A stretch of 61,705 nt of DNA from the NCBI GenBank assembly GCA_009391195.1, contig VEXB01000006.1:1-61705 (forward strand), in the 5' to 3' direction. Shown here one piece after another: positions 37,542 through 46,296 of the stretch (the stretch's first letter is position 1; every line of letters starts with the position of its first letter). A program made the position numbers and the translations under genes. The DNA comes from SAR202 cluster bacterium AC-647-P02_OGT_505m (GTDB lineage: Bacteria; Chloroflexota; Dehalococcoidia; Lucifugimonadales; UBA826). Under the pieces are notes generated by a model, which did no database searches, was not told the DNA's origin, and saw nothing but the letters and a program-made list of their open reading frames with translations.

Positions 37542-38375
37542 ACACTCACGCAAAAGATTTATATAAGTCGGATGTTAGTGGTAGGATCTGTTCGACTATC
37601 AGGTTCTGATGTTAGGTGAATGGAGTCTTAGACGAAACTTATATCTCCAAAGCGGAGGTATAAAAAGCTCCCATTCGCCGCTAATTATTTCCCAGATATA
37701 TCAATAATGCTTTTGGGTCACGTCGTGTTTTGGAGAAAACCTTGTTGGGCGAGATATCTGAAATCGGTACTTTGTACGGTGGAGATATTCGCTAGGGGCT
37801 GATACTCAACTCCTAGCGACTCGGAGAGAAAGGTTTTATCGGATTGCTTCCCTTTCAGGAGAAGCTAGTTTGTGTGACCAGTAATCAGCGAAATCCAGGT
37901 CAGAGGATTGGAAGTCCGCGGATGATCCAACTAAAACGTGGTGCAGAGCTACCAACACAGCTAGTGTTGAAAAAGCGAAAATCATTAATTCCATGCTCAG
38001 TATTATATTCTCCTATGGACATTATTAAATAGTATCGGTAAATATAATATAGGCGGTGGATGATATTCGTCAAGGACTTTTTAACAATCTCATTTCTTGT
38101 TCCAATCATGAGGCGTGCCGTAAAAGACCTAACTTTAGCCTTAACTAAAAATTAAAAAGTGGCCTGAAATTGCCTATCTTTATCAAATTTCAGTAAAGAT
38201 AATGGTCGGAAGTTTTCACTAGTCGGCAATTAGGAGGCAGAAAAAGGGGACATATTCGAATAAGTCGTTATGTTATCTCTGAGAATTGGACCGATAGTGG
38301 CTACTAATTACGCGGTCGAGTTCTCGACTATCTAGACTGGCTAATCCAGTTATAAAAGTAAATGGAGGAAAAATC
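37542..38375. other. Long gap with hairpin-forming segments
   Basis: I see no convincing gene here. Two structures stand out. An imperfect 65-base hairpin (37615-37679) pairs GGTGAATGG with CCATTCGCC and, inside, TTATATCTCC with GGAGGTATAA around AAAGC. A perfect 8-bp stem (37789-37796 with 37812-37819, TCGCTAGG/CCTAGCGA) lies about 110 bases further on. The rest appears unstructured. Confidence 0.5.
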
Positions 38376-38927
38376 ATGACAGATAAGATGGTTAATGGAA
38401 TATTGTTTATAATCGCTGGCCTTGGTCCATTTGTTGTTTATATTGGCCTAGGCGAAACAGGAATCGTAAGTATGGCCTACACGGAAAAAATTGCGGCCTA
38501 TGTATTGCTCACTTGGCCACTCGCTTTTATGATGACAAGAAATATTAAAAGAAATAATTTCATAGATGCAGGGTTTTTAATAATAGTTGTTGCTTGGGGT
38601 GCAGGAATCGTTACAGATGCCATTAACGGTGCGGAATTAGGTGGTGTTTCAGATTCAATTGGAGAAGCAATTGCACCGACAGCGTGGTCATTATTGTTTC
38701 TTGGGGTATTGATATCTGGAATAGGATATACACGAACTGACCTTTTCCCTAAATGGCTGTCAGGATTATTATCTGTTCTCTCCTTGATAGCGTTTGCTTA
38801 CTTGGCAATTATGAGCACGGAACATTTGAGTAGTAATGAAGGATTTATAGCGCCGCTATGGATGGCTGTTAGCCTAGTTATGGTTATCTTAGGAATATTC
38901 ACGATGAGAAGGAATGAAACAGAATAA
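38376..38927 (+). CDS. Hypothetical multi-pass membrane protein
   Basis: This 183 aa protein has about six hydrophobic segments, an AATGGAGGA ribosome-binding site and a short charged tail (RRNETE). I recognise no family. It resembles small integral membrane proteins of about 180-220 aa seen as lone genes, and its neighbour at 39243 is similar in kind but not clearly homologous. Confidence 0.6.
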   Translation: MTDKMVNGILFIIAGLGPFVVYIGLGETGIVSMAYTEKIAAYVLLTWPLAFMMTRNIKRNNFIDAGFLIIVVAWGAGIVTDAINGAELGGVSDSIGEAIAPTAWSLLFLGVLISGIGYTRTDLFPKWLSGLLSVLSLIAFAYLAIMSTEHLSSNEGFIAPLWMAVSLVMVILGIFTMRRNETE

Positions 38928-39242
38928 AGTAGTAAAACCGAATCTGGTTCATAAATTCGCTGTAAGTTAATTAAGAGCCATCGCGCCGACACAGTTAGAA
39001 GTGGGAAGGCCATACATTAGGCACTCCCACTTCACTCGTTATTTTGTTAGTCATGATTCATGCGTCTGTACATTGAATCTGACTTCTTTCGTAGACAGAA
39101 CACACAAAATTCATCAGAAATCTGGCCTTACGACATATTCATATTGTGTTTATAGCATCCTAGAATATTTCCAAGATGATTTTTATTAACTTATGAATAG
39201 TTATGTGGGTTTATCGATTAATTTAAATATATTGGAGTTATT
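38928..39242. other. Gap between two membrane protein genes
   Basis: No gene is supported. A perfect 9-bp stem GAAGTGGGA/TCCCACTTC (38998-39006 with 39025-39033) has an 18-base loop and is followed by a T-rich stretch. It might be a weak terminator for the upstream gene. Confidence 0.4.
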
Positions 39243-39902
39243 ATGAACTCAAAAACTTTAAGTAGTTGGATGTTGATCGTTGCACCTGTTTTGTTTTTTC
39301 TAGTTTTCTTTATTGGTTGGGATGTGTTGGTGGGTAGTTCTGAAAATACTTCGGAGGAGGTGGCCAATATTCTGGAGAAACGAGCGATCGTTGGTATATT
39401 CGGGATAGTTGGGACGATAATCTTGGCCTCTATGACGACAGGCTTCGCTCTTTTGGCGTGGTCTAAAGCAGATGGGTCAACGGCAGAAGGAACCCTGGCG
39501 TCTATAGCCGCTATGATTTTTGTAGGAATGACTACAATAGTTTTTCTTTCAATGGGGATGGGTTACCCAGTAATCGGTGAAGGTGCTGAGAATTTGATAG
39601 AGGCCGAATGGATATGGGCGGTAAGTGACTCTATGTTTGCGGGCCTCTTTTTGGCGTGGACGGCTGGGAATATTGTGCTAGGAGTTGCACTCCTTATTGA
39701 AAACAAAATCAACCAGATTGCGTCAGGATTATTATTACTTACAGGAATCTTGATGCTAATTTTGCATCTTCTTGTAGGGATTGACGATTTACCAGGAATA
39801 ATTTGGATTGTTCCATTCATATTGGCGATAATATCGGCCATAGTTCTTGGAATATTTCATCTACGGTCAGAATCCGTGGGGATGGGAAAATCTGAAGCTT
39901 AA
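39243..39902 (+). CDS. Hypothetical multi-pass membrane protein
   Basis: This 219 aa protein has about six hydrophobic segments, beginning with LIVAPVLFFLVFFIGWDVLV, and a hydrophilic C-terminus. A TTGGAGTT site precedes the ATG. The shape is like DUF4386-type small membrane proteins, but I cannot place it firmly. It ends 36 bases before a damaged tRNA-like sequence. Confidence 0.6.
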   Translation: MNSKTLSSWMLIVAPVLFFLVFFIGWDVLVGSSENTSEEVANILEKRAIVGIFGIVGTIILASMTTGFALLAWSKADGSTAEGTLASIAAMIFVGMTTIVFLSMGMGYPVIGEGAENLIEAEWIWAVSDSMFAGLFLAWTAGNIVLGVALLIENKINQIASGLLLLTGILMLILHLLVGIDDLPGIIWIVPFILAIISAIVLGIFHLRSESVGMGKSEA

Positions 39903-39938
39903 ATCAAATTTATAAGTTGGCGGAAACGCCTTTATAGT

Positions 39939-40012
39939 GACCCGTCTCATTCAAGTTGTTCTGACAACTTTTAATCCGTAGGTTTTCGGTTCAAGTCCGA
40001 TGCGGGTCACCA
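39939..40012 (+). pseudogene. tRNA-Lys(TTT)-like sequence with damaged 5' half
   Basis: The acceptor arms (GACCCGT with GCGGGTC), discriminator A, encoded CCA, T-loop TTCAAGT and a lysine anticodon loop CTTTTAA (anticodon at 39970-39972) are all present at correct spacing. The 3' anticodon strand TCCGT cannot pair with the 5' side GACAA, and the D-arm is unrecognisable. A competing 7-bp hairpin AAGTTGT/ACAACTT covers the anticodon. It looks like a broken gene copy or a relict tRNA 3'-end attachment site rather than a working tRNA. Confidence 0.5.
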
Positions 40013-40186
40013 CACATTCGTAGCTGTAGCCATACATTTCTCTTCTTCATGATTACACTCATCTAATATCGGATGGTGTATCTATGAATTTAATAGTTGA
40101 TGTAATCTGTTTTCGTACACGTTCTCACTGTAGACTTGGGGTTTAACAGATTTGTTGAATATTGAATGATTATCGAGGGAGATGAT

Positions 40187-40525
40187 ATGACGGATATGAT
40201 CACTACTGATTCAGGACTGCAGTATAAAGTTTTAGTAGAAGGTGCTGGAGCAACACCCGGGCCTACGGACACAGTATCGGCTCATTATCATGGAACCTTT
40301 GAGGACGGCCGTGTATTTGATAGTTCAGTGGATCGCGGTGAACCAATCGATCTTCCCGTTAATGGAGTTATAGCTGGCTGGCAAGAGGCACTTCAAATGA
40401 TGAAGGAAGGTGATAAATGGCGTTTGGTGGTCCCACCTGAGCTCGGCTATGGTGATGCAGGCGTTGGGCCTATTCCGGGGAATACTACTTTAGTTTTTGA
40501 GGTTGAGTTGATAAAAGTTAGGTAA
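40187..40525 (+). CDS. FKBP-type peptidyl-prolyl isomerase
   Basis: This 112 aa single-domain FKBP catalyses proline cis-trans isomerisation. Family signatures are VSAHYHGTFEDGRVFDSS, VIAGWQEALQMMKEGDKWRL, and PPELGYGDAG. ATG 40187 with GAGGGAGA before it is preferred over ATG 40166. No signal peptide is visible, so it acts in the cytoplasm. Confidence 0.92.
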   Translation: MTDMITTDSGLQYKVLVEGAGATPGPTDTVSAHYHGTFEDGRVFDSSVDRGEPIDLPVNGVIAGWQEALQMMKEGDKWRLVVPPELGYGDAGVGPIPGNTTLVFEVELIKVR

Positions 40526-40708
40526 TTGGACTTGTTCGGGTTCTTAGTAGCAATTGTGACGATGAGGTTCCTAGCAGATAGCTTTATTTCGAGTTAGGCA
40601 TAGTAAAAGGATTATTGCTTCGGGGGTTTTTGCATTAGCATCCAATTAGTCTATAACCCCCATGGACCAACCGCCCATAATACACCTCATATAGGCACGA
40701 AAACAGTG

Positions 40709-40714
40709 TATAAT
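40709..40714 (+). promoter_or_regulatory. -10 element upstream of tRNA-Ala
   Basis: A perfect TATAAT lies 18 bases before the mature tRNA 5' end, the expected distance for a short tRNA leader. No good -35 box is seen at 17 bases upstream. Confidence 0.5.
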
Positions 40715-40732
40715 AACTGTCCTTCACACTGT

Positions 40733-40808
40733 GGGGCTGTAGCTCATCTGGGAGAGCGCTTCAATGGCATTGAAGAGGTAGGGAGTTCGATCCTCCCCAG
40801 CTCCACCA
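40733..40808 (+). tRNA. tRNA-Ala(GGC)
   Basis: A complete cloverleaf is present. The acceptor stem pairs GGGGCTG with CAGCTCC, the D-arm is AGCTCATCTGGGAGAGC, and the anticodon stem pairs CTTCA with TGAAG around ATGGCAT with anticodon GGC. The T-arm is GGGAGTTCGATCCTCCC. The CCA end is encoded. The length is 76 with CCA. Confidence 0.96.
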
Positions 40809-40912
40809 TCTATCAGTACTAGCTATATCTATAGTCACTCCTTCGGTGAATTTGATTCAAGTTTTTCTCTGGGACTAAGAACCGATTAATGTGATGTTGA
40901 AAGGTGAATAAT

Positions 40913-41662
40913 ATGCGCGTAAAAAATAAGGTTGCTGTAATTACGGGTGCAGCCAATGGACAAGGGGCTTCGGAGGCAAAGCTTCTAGCCTCTGAAGGGG
41001 CCACAATTATAGTAGCTGACATACGGGAAGAATTAGGATTGGCTGTCGTGTCTGAAATAGAGCAGATGAATGGTTTGGCAGAGTACCTTAAATTAGACGT
41101 GAGAGATGAGAAGAACTGGCATGATGTTATTTCTCGTACAGCAGAGAAACACGAGAGAATCGATATATTAATTAACAACGCAGCAATTAGTGGTTCCCAA
41201 CCAGATCTTCTAAGTACAAGTGAATATGACAAAATAATGGAAGTAAACTCAAAGGGAGTTTTTTTAGGCATGAAAACATGCTTGCCCATAATGAAAGAAC
41301 AGGGCTTTGGTTCCATCGTAAACATTTCCTCCCATGCTGCATTTGTGGGACAGGAATACGTTCATATGGGGTACAGTGGATCTAAGGCAGCGGTTAGAAC
41401 CATGACAAAATCTGCTGCTGTTCAGTATGCAAAATTCAATGTTAGGGTTAACTCAGTGCATCCAGGAATGATGCCACCCATGCTGACATCGGCGGGGACC
41501 GCCAGACCAGAAATGAGAAAGGTTATGGTAGAAGAGATACCTATGAAACGAGAAGGCAAAGTCGAAGAAGTGGCTTATGCTGTCTTGTTCTTAGCTTCTG
41601 ACGAAGCTTCTTATATTACTGGAGCGGAACTAGTTGTGGACGGAGGAACAATCGCAAAGTAA
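40913..41662 (+). CDS. Short-chain dehydrogenase/reductase
   Basis: This classical SDR of about 249 aa has ITGAANGQGASEAKLL, VADIREE after strand 2 (Asp, suggesting NAD), INNAAISG, NISSHAAF and the catalytic YSGSK. It ends in the usual ITGAELVVDGG. ATG 40913 with GAAAGGTG upstream is chosen over GTG 40904. It lies alone downstream of tRNA-Ala. Confidence 0.9.
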   Translation: MRVKNKVAVITGAANGQGASEAKLLASEGATIIVADIREELGLAVVSEIEQMNGLAEYLKLDVRDEKNWHDVISRTAEKHERIDILINNAAISGSQPDLLSTSEYDKIMEVNSKGVFLGMKTCLPIMKEQGFGSIVNISSHAAFVGQEYVHMGYSGSKAAVRTMTKSAAVQYAKFNVRVNSVHPGMMPPMLTSAGTARPEMRKVMVEEIPMKREGKVEEVAYAVLFLASDEASYITGAELVVDGGTIAK

Positions 41663-41714
41663 AAGTTTTTCTGACTGATGGATAAATGGGTCTCTACCTG
41701 TCCAATTTCTCTCG

Positions 41715-41873
41715 CTAGTCCTTGTTTCCCCATATCTTGGTAATTAGCCTGTACAAAATCCAAGCCACAAATGCTCCCGCAATCAGGTTGCTCCACATGG
41801 GAGGAACTATGTCCGTTAGTGATACCACGATAACCAGTATCAAAAGAGCTAAAAATATTCTGAAATTTTTCAT
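41715..41873 (-). CDS. Very small two-helix membrane protein
   Basis: This 52 aa open reading frame reads MKNFRIFLALLILVIVVSLT at its start and ends in AWILYRLITKIWGNKD. It has two hydrophobic segments separated by DIVPPMWSN and a basic tail. No clear ribosome-binding site precedes it. It lies 71 bases after another small membrane gene on the same strand. I recognise no family, and coding status is inferred from composition. Confidence 0.45.
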   Translation of the reverse strand: MKNFRIFLALLILVIVVSLTDIVPPMWSNLIAGAFVAWILYRLITKIWGNKD

Positions 41874-41944
41874 GTCAAAAAGGTGGAATTTGGGTAGCCA
41901 TGGTATCTAAGAATTTTCCAGTTTGTTGCGAATGTTACCGACCT

Positions 41945-42160
41945 TTATTGGGCCCTATCCCCCAGTTTCTCAATGATTTTTGAGAAAAGGTAAATTGATC
42001 CTATACCGCCCAGCAAACCTATAATCCAAAATAGGGTTCTGCTCCCATCTGGGAATAGTGTTATAAGTACTCGAAGTATGACTATTACCGAGAGTAGATA
42101 TATTGCACCCTTAATGAAGCCTATAGCGCCTTCTGAGAATTTTTTATAGGTCGGCGGCAT
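41945..42160 (-). CDS. Small membrane protein
   Basis: This 71 aa protein has two hydrophobic segments, around residues 17-38 and 43-60, after a basic MPPTYKKFSEG start. No strong ribosome-binding site is seen. It and the 52 aa frame downstream are similar in kind and may be co-transcribed. No family is recognised. Confidence 0.5.
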   Translation of the reverse strand: MPPTYKKFSEGAIGFIKGAIYLLSVIVILRVLITLFPDGSRTLFWIIGLLGGIGSIYLFSKIIEKLGDRAQ

Positions 42161-42221
42161 TGCTGGTTTTTTTATACCTTACATTTAATCTATAGGTTAT
42201 TTAACTCGGGTGGATAAGTTA

Positions 42222-42494
42222 TTAACCCTTCGGTAGTCTGTCGATAGATCTCGTGGGAATACCACGGAATCCCTTGGATATATATTCATCAAGTCGAACA
42301 ATAGCCTCTTGGAATCTTTCTGACTCCAGAACTTTTAATTGTGGGGAATAATCTGCTGAAAACTTGTGTCGTTCTATCCATTCTATGTGAGGATATTTTG
42401 ATTTCCATCTGAGGCACATCTCACATTTATTATCAATGTGATGTGCTTTCAGGTGACCACATTTACATTTAGGCTCTGGGCGTGTTGAGGGCAT
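42222..42494 (-). CDS. Small zinc-ribbon-like hypothetical protein
   Basis: This 90 aa soluble protein has an N-terminal metal-site pattern, CKCGHLKAHHIDNKCEMC, with four Cys and several His. A basic and aromatic middle (RWKSKYPHIEWIERHKF) follows. The pattern suggests a treble-clef or ribbon zinc fold that binds nucleic acid or protein. No family is recognised. Confidence 0.55.
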   Translation of the reverse strand: MPSTRPEPKCKCGHLKAHHIDNKCEMCLRWKSKYPHIEWIERHKFSADYSPQLKVLESERFQEAIVRLDEYISKGFRGIPTRSIDRLPKG

Positions 42495-42665
42495 GATTAG
42501 ATTATAGGATAAAAATGTGTTTTATATGTACTTAACAGACGAGAAATTAACGATGCTGAACCCTAGGGTGTTATATTGGGCGGACTGATAGGTAGTTTCT
42601 AGGAACTTGAGATTGCCAGAGTTTTTATAGACAAACAGGAAATTCAGAACTAGTAGGTGTATTAA

Positions 42666-43070
42666 ATGACTGTTTCACGTACATCGAGTGATACTCAGAA
42701 GCCCCAAGTTTTTAACGGTACTCAACCTCTAGGAACAACGGCTCAGACTCGAGGAATGGAGAGAAGACCAGGAATCGATAACAGCACAGCTGGAGCAAAC
42801 CGAATATGGATGGGTCATGTTACTTGCGTGCCTAATGAACTGGGGCCACCCCATCATCATGGCGAAGCTGAAACAGCCGCCTACGTACTTAGTGGCAATA
42901 TTCGGGTGTATTTTGGAGAGGACTTCAAAGAGTATGTAGATGCTGGGCCTGGTGATTATATTTTTGTCCCCGCTAATACTCCGCATATAGAAGGCAATGT
43001 TACTGATGAACCGGCCGAGGCTGTGCTGACGAGGTCCCCGGACAATATAGTTGTTAACCTGGGTGAATAA
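42666..43070 (+). CDS. Cupin-domain protein
   Basis: This 134 aa cupin has the first motif PPHHHGEAETAAYVLSG and the second GDYIFVPANTPHIEGN. The three His and Glu ligands of the cupin metal site are present. It is not closely similar to the cupin at 1360. It is convergent with nothing and stands alone between small genes. Its substrate is unknown. Confidence 0.83.
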   Translation: MTVSRTSSDTQKPQVFNGTQPLGTTAQTRGMERRPGIDNSTAGANRIWMGHVTCVPNELGPPHHHGEAETAAYVLSGNIRVYFGEDFKEYVDAGPGDYIFVPANTPHIEGNVTDEPAEAVLTRSPDNIVVNLGE

Positions 43071-43176
43071 TTTTCTGTGAAGGTTTGAGTTTTATCAGCC
43101 CAAGGAGAGTATTCGCATCCAATTACGTCTGTACCTGATAAAGGTATTCAGTTTATTTCATCGTCTGGTCCTGATT

Positions 43177-43548
43177 TTGAGTAAGGGTCGTATAATGAAT
43201 TCTTTGTTAGGCCTAGATATGCTTCTTCTAGTCACCAAAGGGAGAAAATCTGGGAGACTACGGAGTATACCGTTACTTTATTTAAAGGATGCTTCTAACA
43301 GTTTTCTGTGTGCTGCATCATTCGGTGGAAGTCCAACTCATCCAGATTGGTATTGGAATGTTTATTCATCAAAGACAGTAACGATGCAGGTTGGGGTAGA
43401 AACTATAAGTGCTACTCCACAAATATTAGTAGGTAAGGAACGTTGTGAAGCTTGGAAAAAGTTAATCGCCTACTACCCTGCTTTTGCCAAGTATCAAAGC
43501 AACACAGATCGTGAAATTCCTGTAATAAAATTTATAGTCATTGACTAA
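43177..43548 (+). CDS. DUF385/deazaflavin-dependent nitroreductase-family protein
   Basis: This 123 aa frame has the flavin/F420-binding signature LLLVTKGRKSGRLRSIPLLY, then SPTHPDWYWNVYSSKTVTMQ and a YQSNTDREIPVIKF end. The only ATG/GTG/TTG starts are TTG 43177 and ATG 43195. The reading frame stays open upstream to 43081 and reads like a family N-terminus. A strong AAGGAGAG at 43102-43109 faces ATT 43111 or ATC 43117, so the true protein may be about 20 residues longer. Members reduce or bind F420/FMN substrates. Confidence 0.75.
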   Translation: MSKGRIMNSLLGLDMLLLVTKGRKSGRLRSIPLLYLKDASNSFLCAASFGGSPTHPDWYWNVYSSKTVTMQVGVETISATPQILVGKERCEAWKKLIAYYPAFAKYQSNTDREIPVIKFIVID

Positions 43549-43593
43549 GACTTAGTTGAGAAATATAAGGATGATTAATAACTATGTTGGTGA

Positions 43594-44025
43594 TCAATTT
43601 TCCTTTTTTGTCCCCTCTAATTGTGCCGATCCAGATAGGTAAGATGATCGGAGCTTAGCTCCCCATATTCCATCGACTTTAGTGAAAATCCATAGAGAAT
43701 CGAATCCGTTGTATTCGGTTTCATCTTTTCTTCTCCTAGACATACGTACTGTTACGTGGACTTTATTTTGATTGCTCTGGACAACGTCGAGTGAAACTAA
43801 GGAAGTATGGTGCCATCCTTCAGCATATAGCTTCTGGTTGATCTTATCGTTTCCATCAGCCCATTCTTTGGCTGTTTTCCATGAATTCAGCTTAGACCCT
43901 GCAAGTCGGTGATGAGGAAAGTGCATTTCATTTATTTGTTTGTTGACGTCCCTTGCATTGAAGCCATCTAACCATCTTCTAAATGAGGCTATAGCTGCCT
44001 CCTCTTCTTTCTTGTGTTCAGACAC
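43594..44025 (-). CDS. NTF2-like/SnoaL-type protein
   Basis: This 143 aa protein has the cone-shaped NTF2-like layout: an N-terminal helix (AIASFRRWLDGFNARD), then strands ending VHVTVRMSRRRKDETEYNGF and LWIFTKVDGIWGAKLRSSY. Such proteins are small-molecule binders or isomerases. It is the last of three same-strand genes after the GNAT and APH-like genes, 126 bases from the latter. Confidence 0.7.
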   Translation of the reverse strand: MSEHKKEEEAAIASFRRWLDGFNARDVNKQINEMHFPHHRLAGSKLNSWKTAKEWADGNDKINQKLYAEGWHHTSLVSLDVVQSNQNKVHVTVRMSRRRKDETEYNGFDSLWIFTKVDGIWGAKLRSSYLSGSAQLEGTKKEN

Positions 44026-44151
44026 AGTGTTTACTCCCTTAGTCGGTTCATACCTGTATGTATCGTTTCCTGAGAATTTTGATCTATAGATCGGTAATTA
44101 GTTTTCCGGACAAACGATTGTTGTGAATTCATGTGTTTTAGGAATCCATTA

Positions 44152-45417
44152 TTACGAGTGTTTAATTTCATAAATAGGTCTCTTTGAGGGAATGAGCCTC
44201 AACATCTGTAGCAAGTAGGGTGCTAACTCCCACCAAGAAGATGAAGGATACTTGTCTTTTAACTTTAGGTAGGATGCGGATCTAAAAGTCGCTGCGGTTC
44301 TTCCAACACTTTTATATTCATTAAGCAGTTGTTTTGGTGAACCGTAGTCAGACCATTCATCTAAATAATATGAAGTAATAACATCTAGGTTAATCTTTGT
44401 TCCCCAAAAAGAAGCTAGTGTGTAAAAAGGATGTGAGATAGATGAGTCGGACCAATCTGTGAAAATAGGATTATTGCATTGGATGAATACGTTACCTGCA
44501 TCCAGGTCTCCATGTTCTAGTCCAATGGGGATAATACTTGATTTCAGAGCATATGCATCTTTTTCTAATTCTGGCAGTACTGAACTTATTTGATTCATAA
44601 TTTTTGTGCTGACCATGCCCTGAAATTCTGCCGGATTTTCCCCTATGAAGTCTATGAATTTAGTAATGAGGGAAGGGTATTTAATAGGTAAACCTATATT
44701 GGTGAGGTCTCCTTTATAAAGTGATGAGCGTCGCTGTAGTTGAGCAAGAGTTTTCAGATAAGGTCCCACAGATTTCTGTTTTATAGACTCATCCCATTGC
44801 CGAGCTCCAAAGCTTTTCATAAGCATCCAATTCCGAGTTTGGTTCCACGCTATAACACGGGGGCTGCTTTTGGGGAATTTGGATGACATCCAGTGAGATA
44901 CAGCTGTTTCCGTTGCAAAATGTGTAGGGGAGGCTTTAAACCAAATTCTTCCGGCATTTGTTTCCGTATACGCGACATAAGAAACACTCCAGACCCTGTG
45001 CTGGATTAATCGGCCTATTTGTGAGATATCTAATTCGAAAAGTGCCTGGGACACCCAGCTTTCGGCTTCAGAATTCCACCCCGGTTGTGTCCAAGGTGTA
45101 GATCTGGCCACATTTGCATCTTGCAAACTATCTATGTTGCCGCCTTCAGAATCTAGGGTGTCCCAGATTAAATCTGAAGTCGATAAAGATTTTGTCGGTA
45201 GTTCACAGGACTGAGTTCTAGTTGATTGGGTCTCGGATAATGTCCTTAGAATTTTGATGTCTAAGCCATATTTTTCTTTAACCGCTTTTATGATTGGTTT
45301 AGACCAACTGTGATGCTCTCTACTCAAGAATACTTCAGGCAAATTACCTGAGATGTCTTTGGCACAAGCAGAGCCAGTTTCATCCAGTATTATTAGCTTG
45401 CAAGAGATGCTCTTCAT
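44152..45417 (-). CDS. APH-like phosphotransferase with an unusual N-terminal region
   Basis: This 421 aa protein has a kinase-like C-terminal half with the catalytic loop GLEHGDLDAGNVF and the metal Asp in IFTDWSDSSISHP. It belongs to the aminoglycoside/choline/homoserine kinase-like fold. The first 130 residues start like a Nudix-type strand (SISCKLIILDETG) but lack a Nudix box. It lies 50 bases after the GNAT gene in a likely operon. The substrate is unknown; a small hydroxyl or amine compound is likely. Confidence 0.72.
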   Translation of the reverse strand: MKSISCKLIILDETGSACAKDISGNLPEVFLSREHHSWSKPIIKAVKEKYGLDIKILRTLSETQSTRTQSCELPTKSLSTSDLIWDTLDSEGGNIDSLQDANVARSTPWTQPGWNSEAESWVSQALFELDISQIGRLIQHRVWSVSYVAYTETNAGRIWFKASPTHFATETAVSHWMSSKFPKSSPRVIAWNQTRNWMLMKSFGARQWDESIKQKSVGPYLKTLAQLQRRSSLYKGDLTNIGLPIKYPSLITKFIDFIGENPAEFQGMVSTKIMNQISSVLPELEKDAYALKSSIIPIGLEHGDLDAGNVFIQCNNPIFTDWSDSSISHPFYTLASFWGTKINLDVITSYYLDEWSDYGSPKQLLNEYKSVGRTAATFRSASYLKLKDKYPSSSWWELAPYLLQMLRLIPSKRPIYEIKHS

Positions 45418-45467
45418 TTCTTATTTAGGATCTTTTAGGTGATGTCGACATTTTGAAGCCTAAGGGA

Positions 45468-46028
45468 TCACTTACTGCTAACGTTATATTCTGTTTGTAG
45501 CATTCCCATAACCACTGAGTCATGGCGAGATCCTTCATGGGGTCGACTTTGCCTCAATGTTCCTTCATGTGTGAATCCCATGTGTTCAAATAGATTTTGG
45601 GCAGCTGAGTTGTACTCTGGTATGTCAGCCCAGACTCTGTAAAGTCCATACACTCCAAAACACAGATCTAAAGCTTCCTTCAGTCCAGATCGGCCGTATC
45701 CCATATGCCAACTTTCTTGTTCTCCGATTAATATAGAGATTTGAGCATCCCCTAAAGATTCTTCGATTGCTATATGTATCTCCCCAAGATGGTTTTTTTC
45801 TTTGTCATAAATGGAAAATATGCGGTGTTCAGGATTATCGAATACTTCCTCCCACTTGTCATCAGATAGATCATTAATCCGCTCTGGATGGTAACCAAGA
45901 TGAGCAGGGTCTCCGTATGAATATCTGCCAAACCAGCTTTCGGAGACTTCGTCGTTGGATAGCCATTTATTTATACGTGAAACGTCTTCTCGGGATACAT
46001 GTTCTAGGGTTACTCTCCTTTCAGACAT
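45468..46028 (-). CDS. GNAT-family acetyltransferase, RimJ/RimL type
   Basis: This 186 aa protein has a RimJ-like layout: VTLEHVSREDVSRINKWLSN, then ISILIGEQESWHMGYGRSGL for the acetyl-CoA site. A C-terminal AAQNLFEHMGFTHEGTLRQ motif follows. ATG 46028 is chosen because AAGGAG lies eight bases before it. It heads a minus-strand run with the APH-like gene. It probably acetylates an amine of a protein or small molecule. Confidence 0.85.
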   Translation of the reverse strand: MSERRVTLEHVSREDVSRINKWLSNDEVSESWFGRYSYGDPAHLGYHPERINDLSDDKWEEVFDNPEHRIFSIYDKEKNHLGEIHIAIEESLGDAQISILIGEQESWHMGYGRSGLKEALDLCFGVYGLYRVWADIPEYNSAAQNLFEHMGFTHEGTLRQSRPHEGSRHDSVVMGMLQTEYNVSSK

Positions 46029-46296
46029 CACTTATTCTCCTTTAGATTTATTATTTACTTAAATAATCTTTGTTAAGCTGTTGGCTTAATCTGTCTTATA
46101 GTCATTATTCAAATGAGTTGTATTAGCGTCAAGACACGCTGGTTTTCTGAATATTGATTCATGAACTTAATTGATTTGGGAGAATGACTAGGCTTAAATG
46201 GCCAGGTTTAGCGGATTCAGGATGAGGTATTATTTAAATCTGGTGTGACGTCAGTTGGTTGCGTCTTTGCGTATAACCTTGGGGAAATAAAAGCAT

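Noticed and set aside
37844-38109. Overlapping 62 and 69 aa frames on both strands in the 37.5-38.4 kb gap
   Set aside because: Neither has a ribosome-binding site, a family pattern or a plausible composition, and they overlap antisense to each other.
39937-40012. Selenocysteine tRNA, because the acceptor can be extended to nine pairs
   Set aside because: The anticodon position reads TTT and the T-arm spacing fits an ordinary tRNA. There is no long variable arm.
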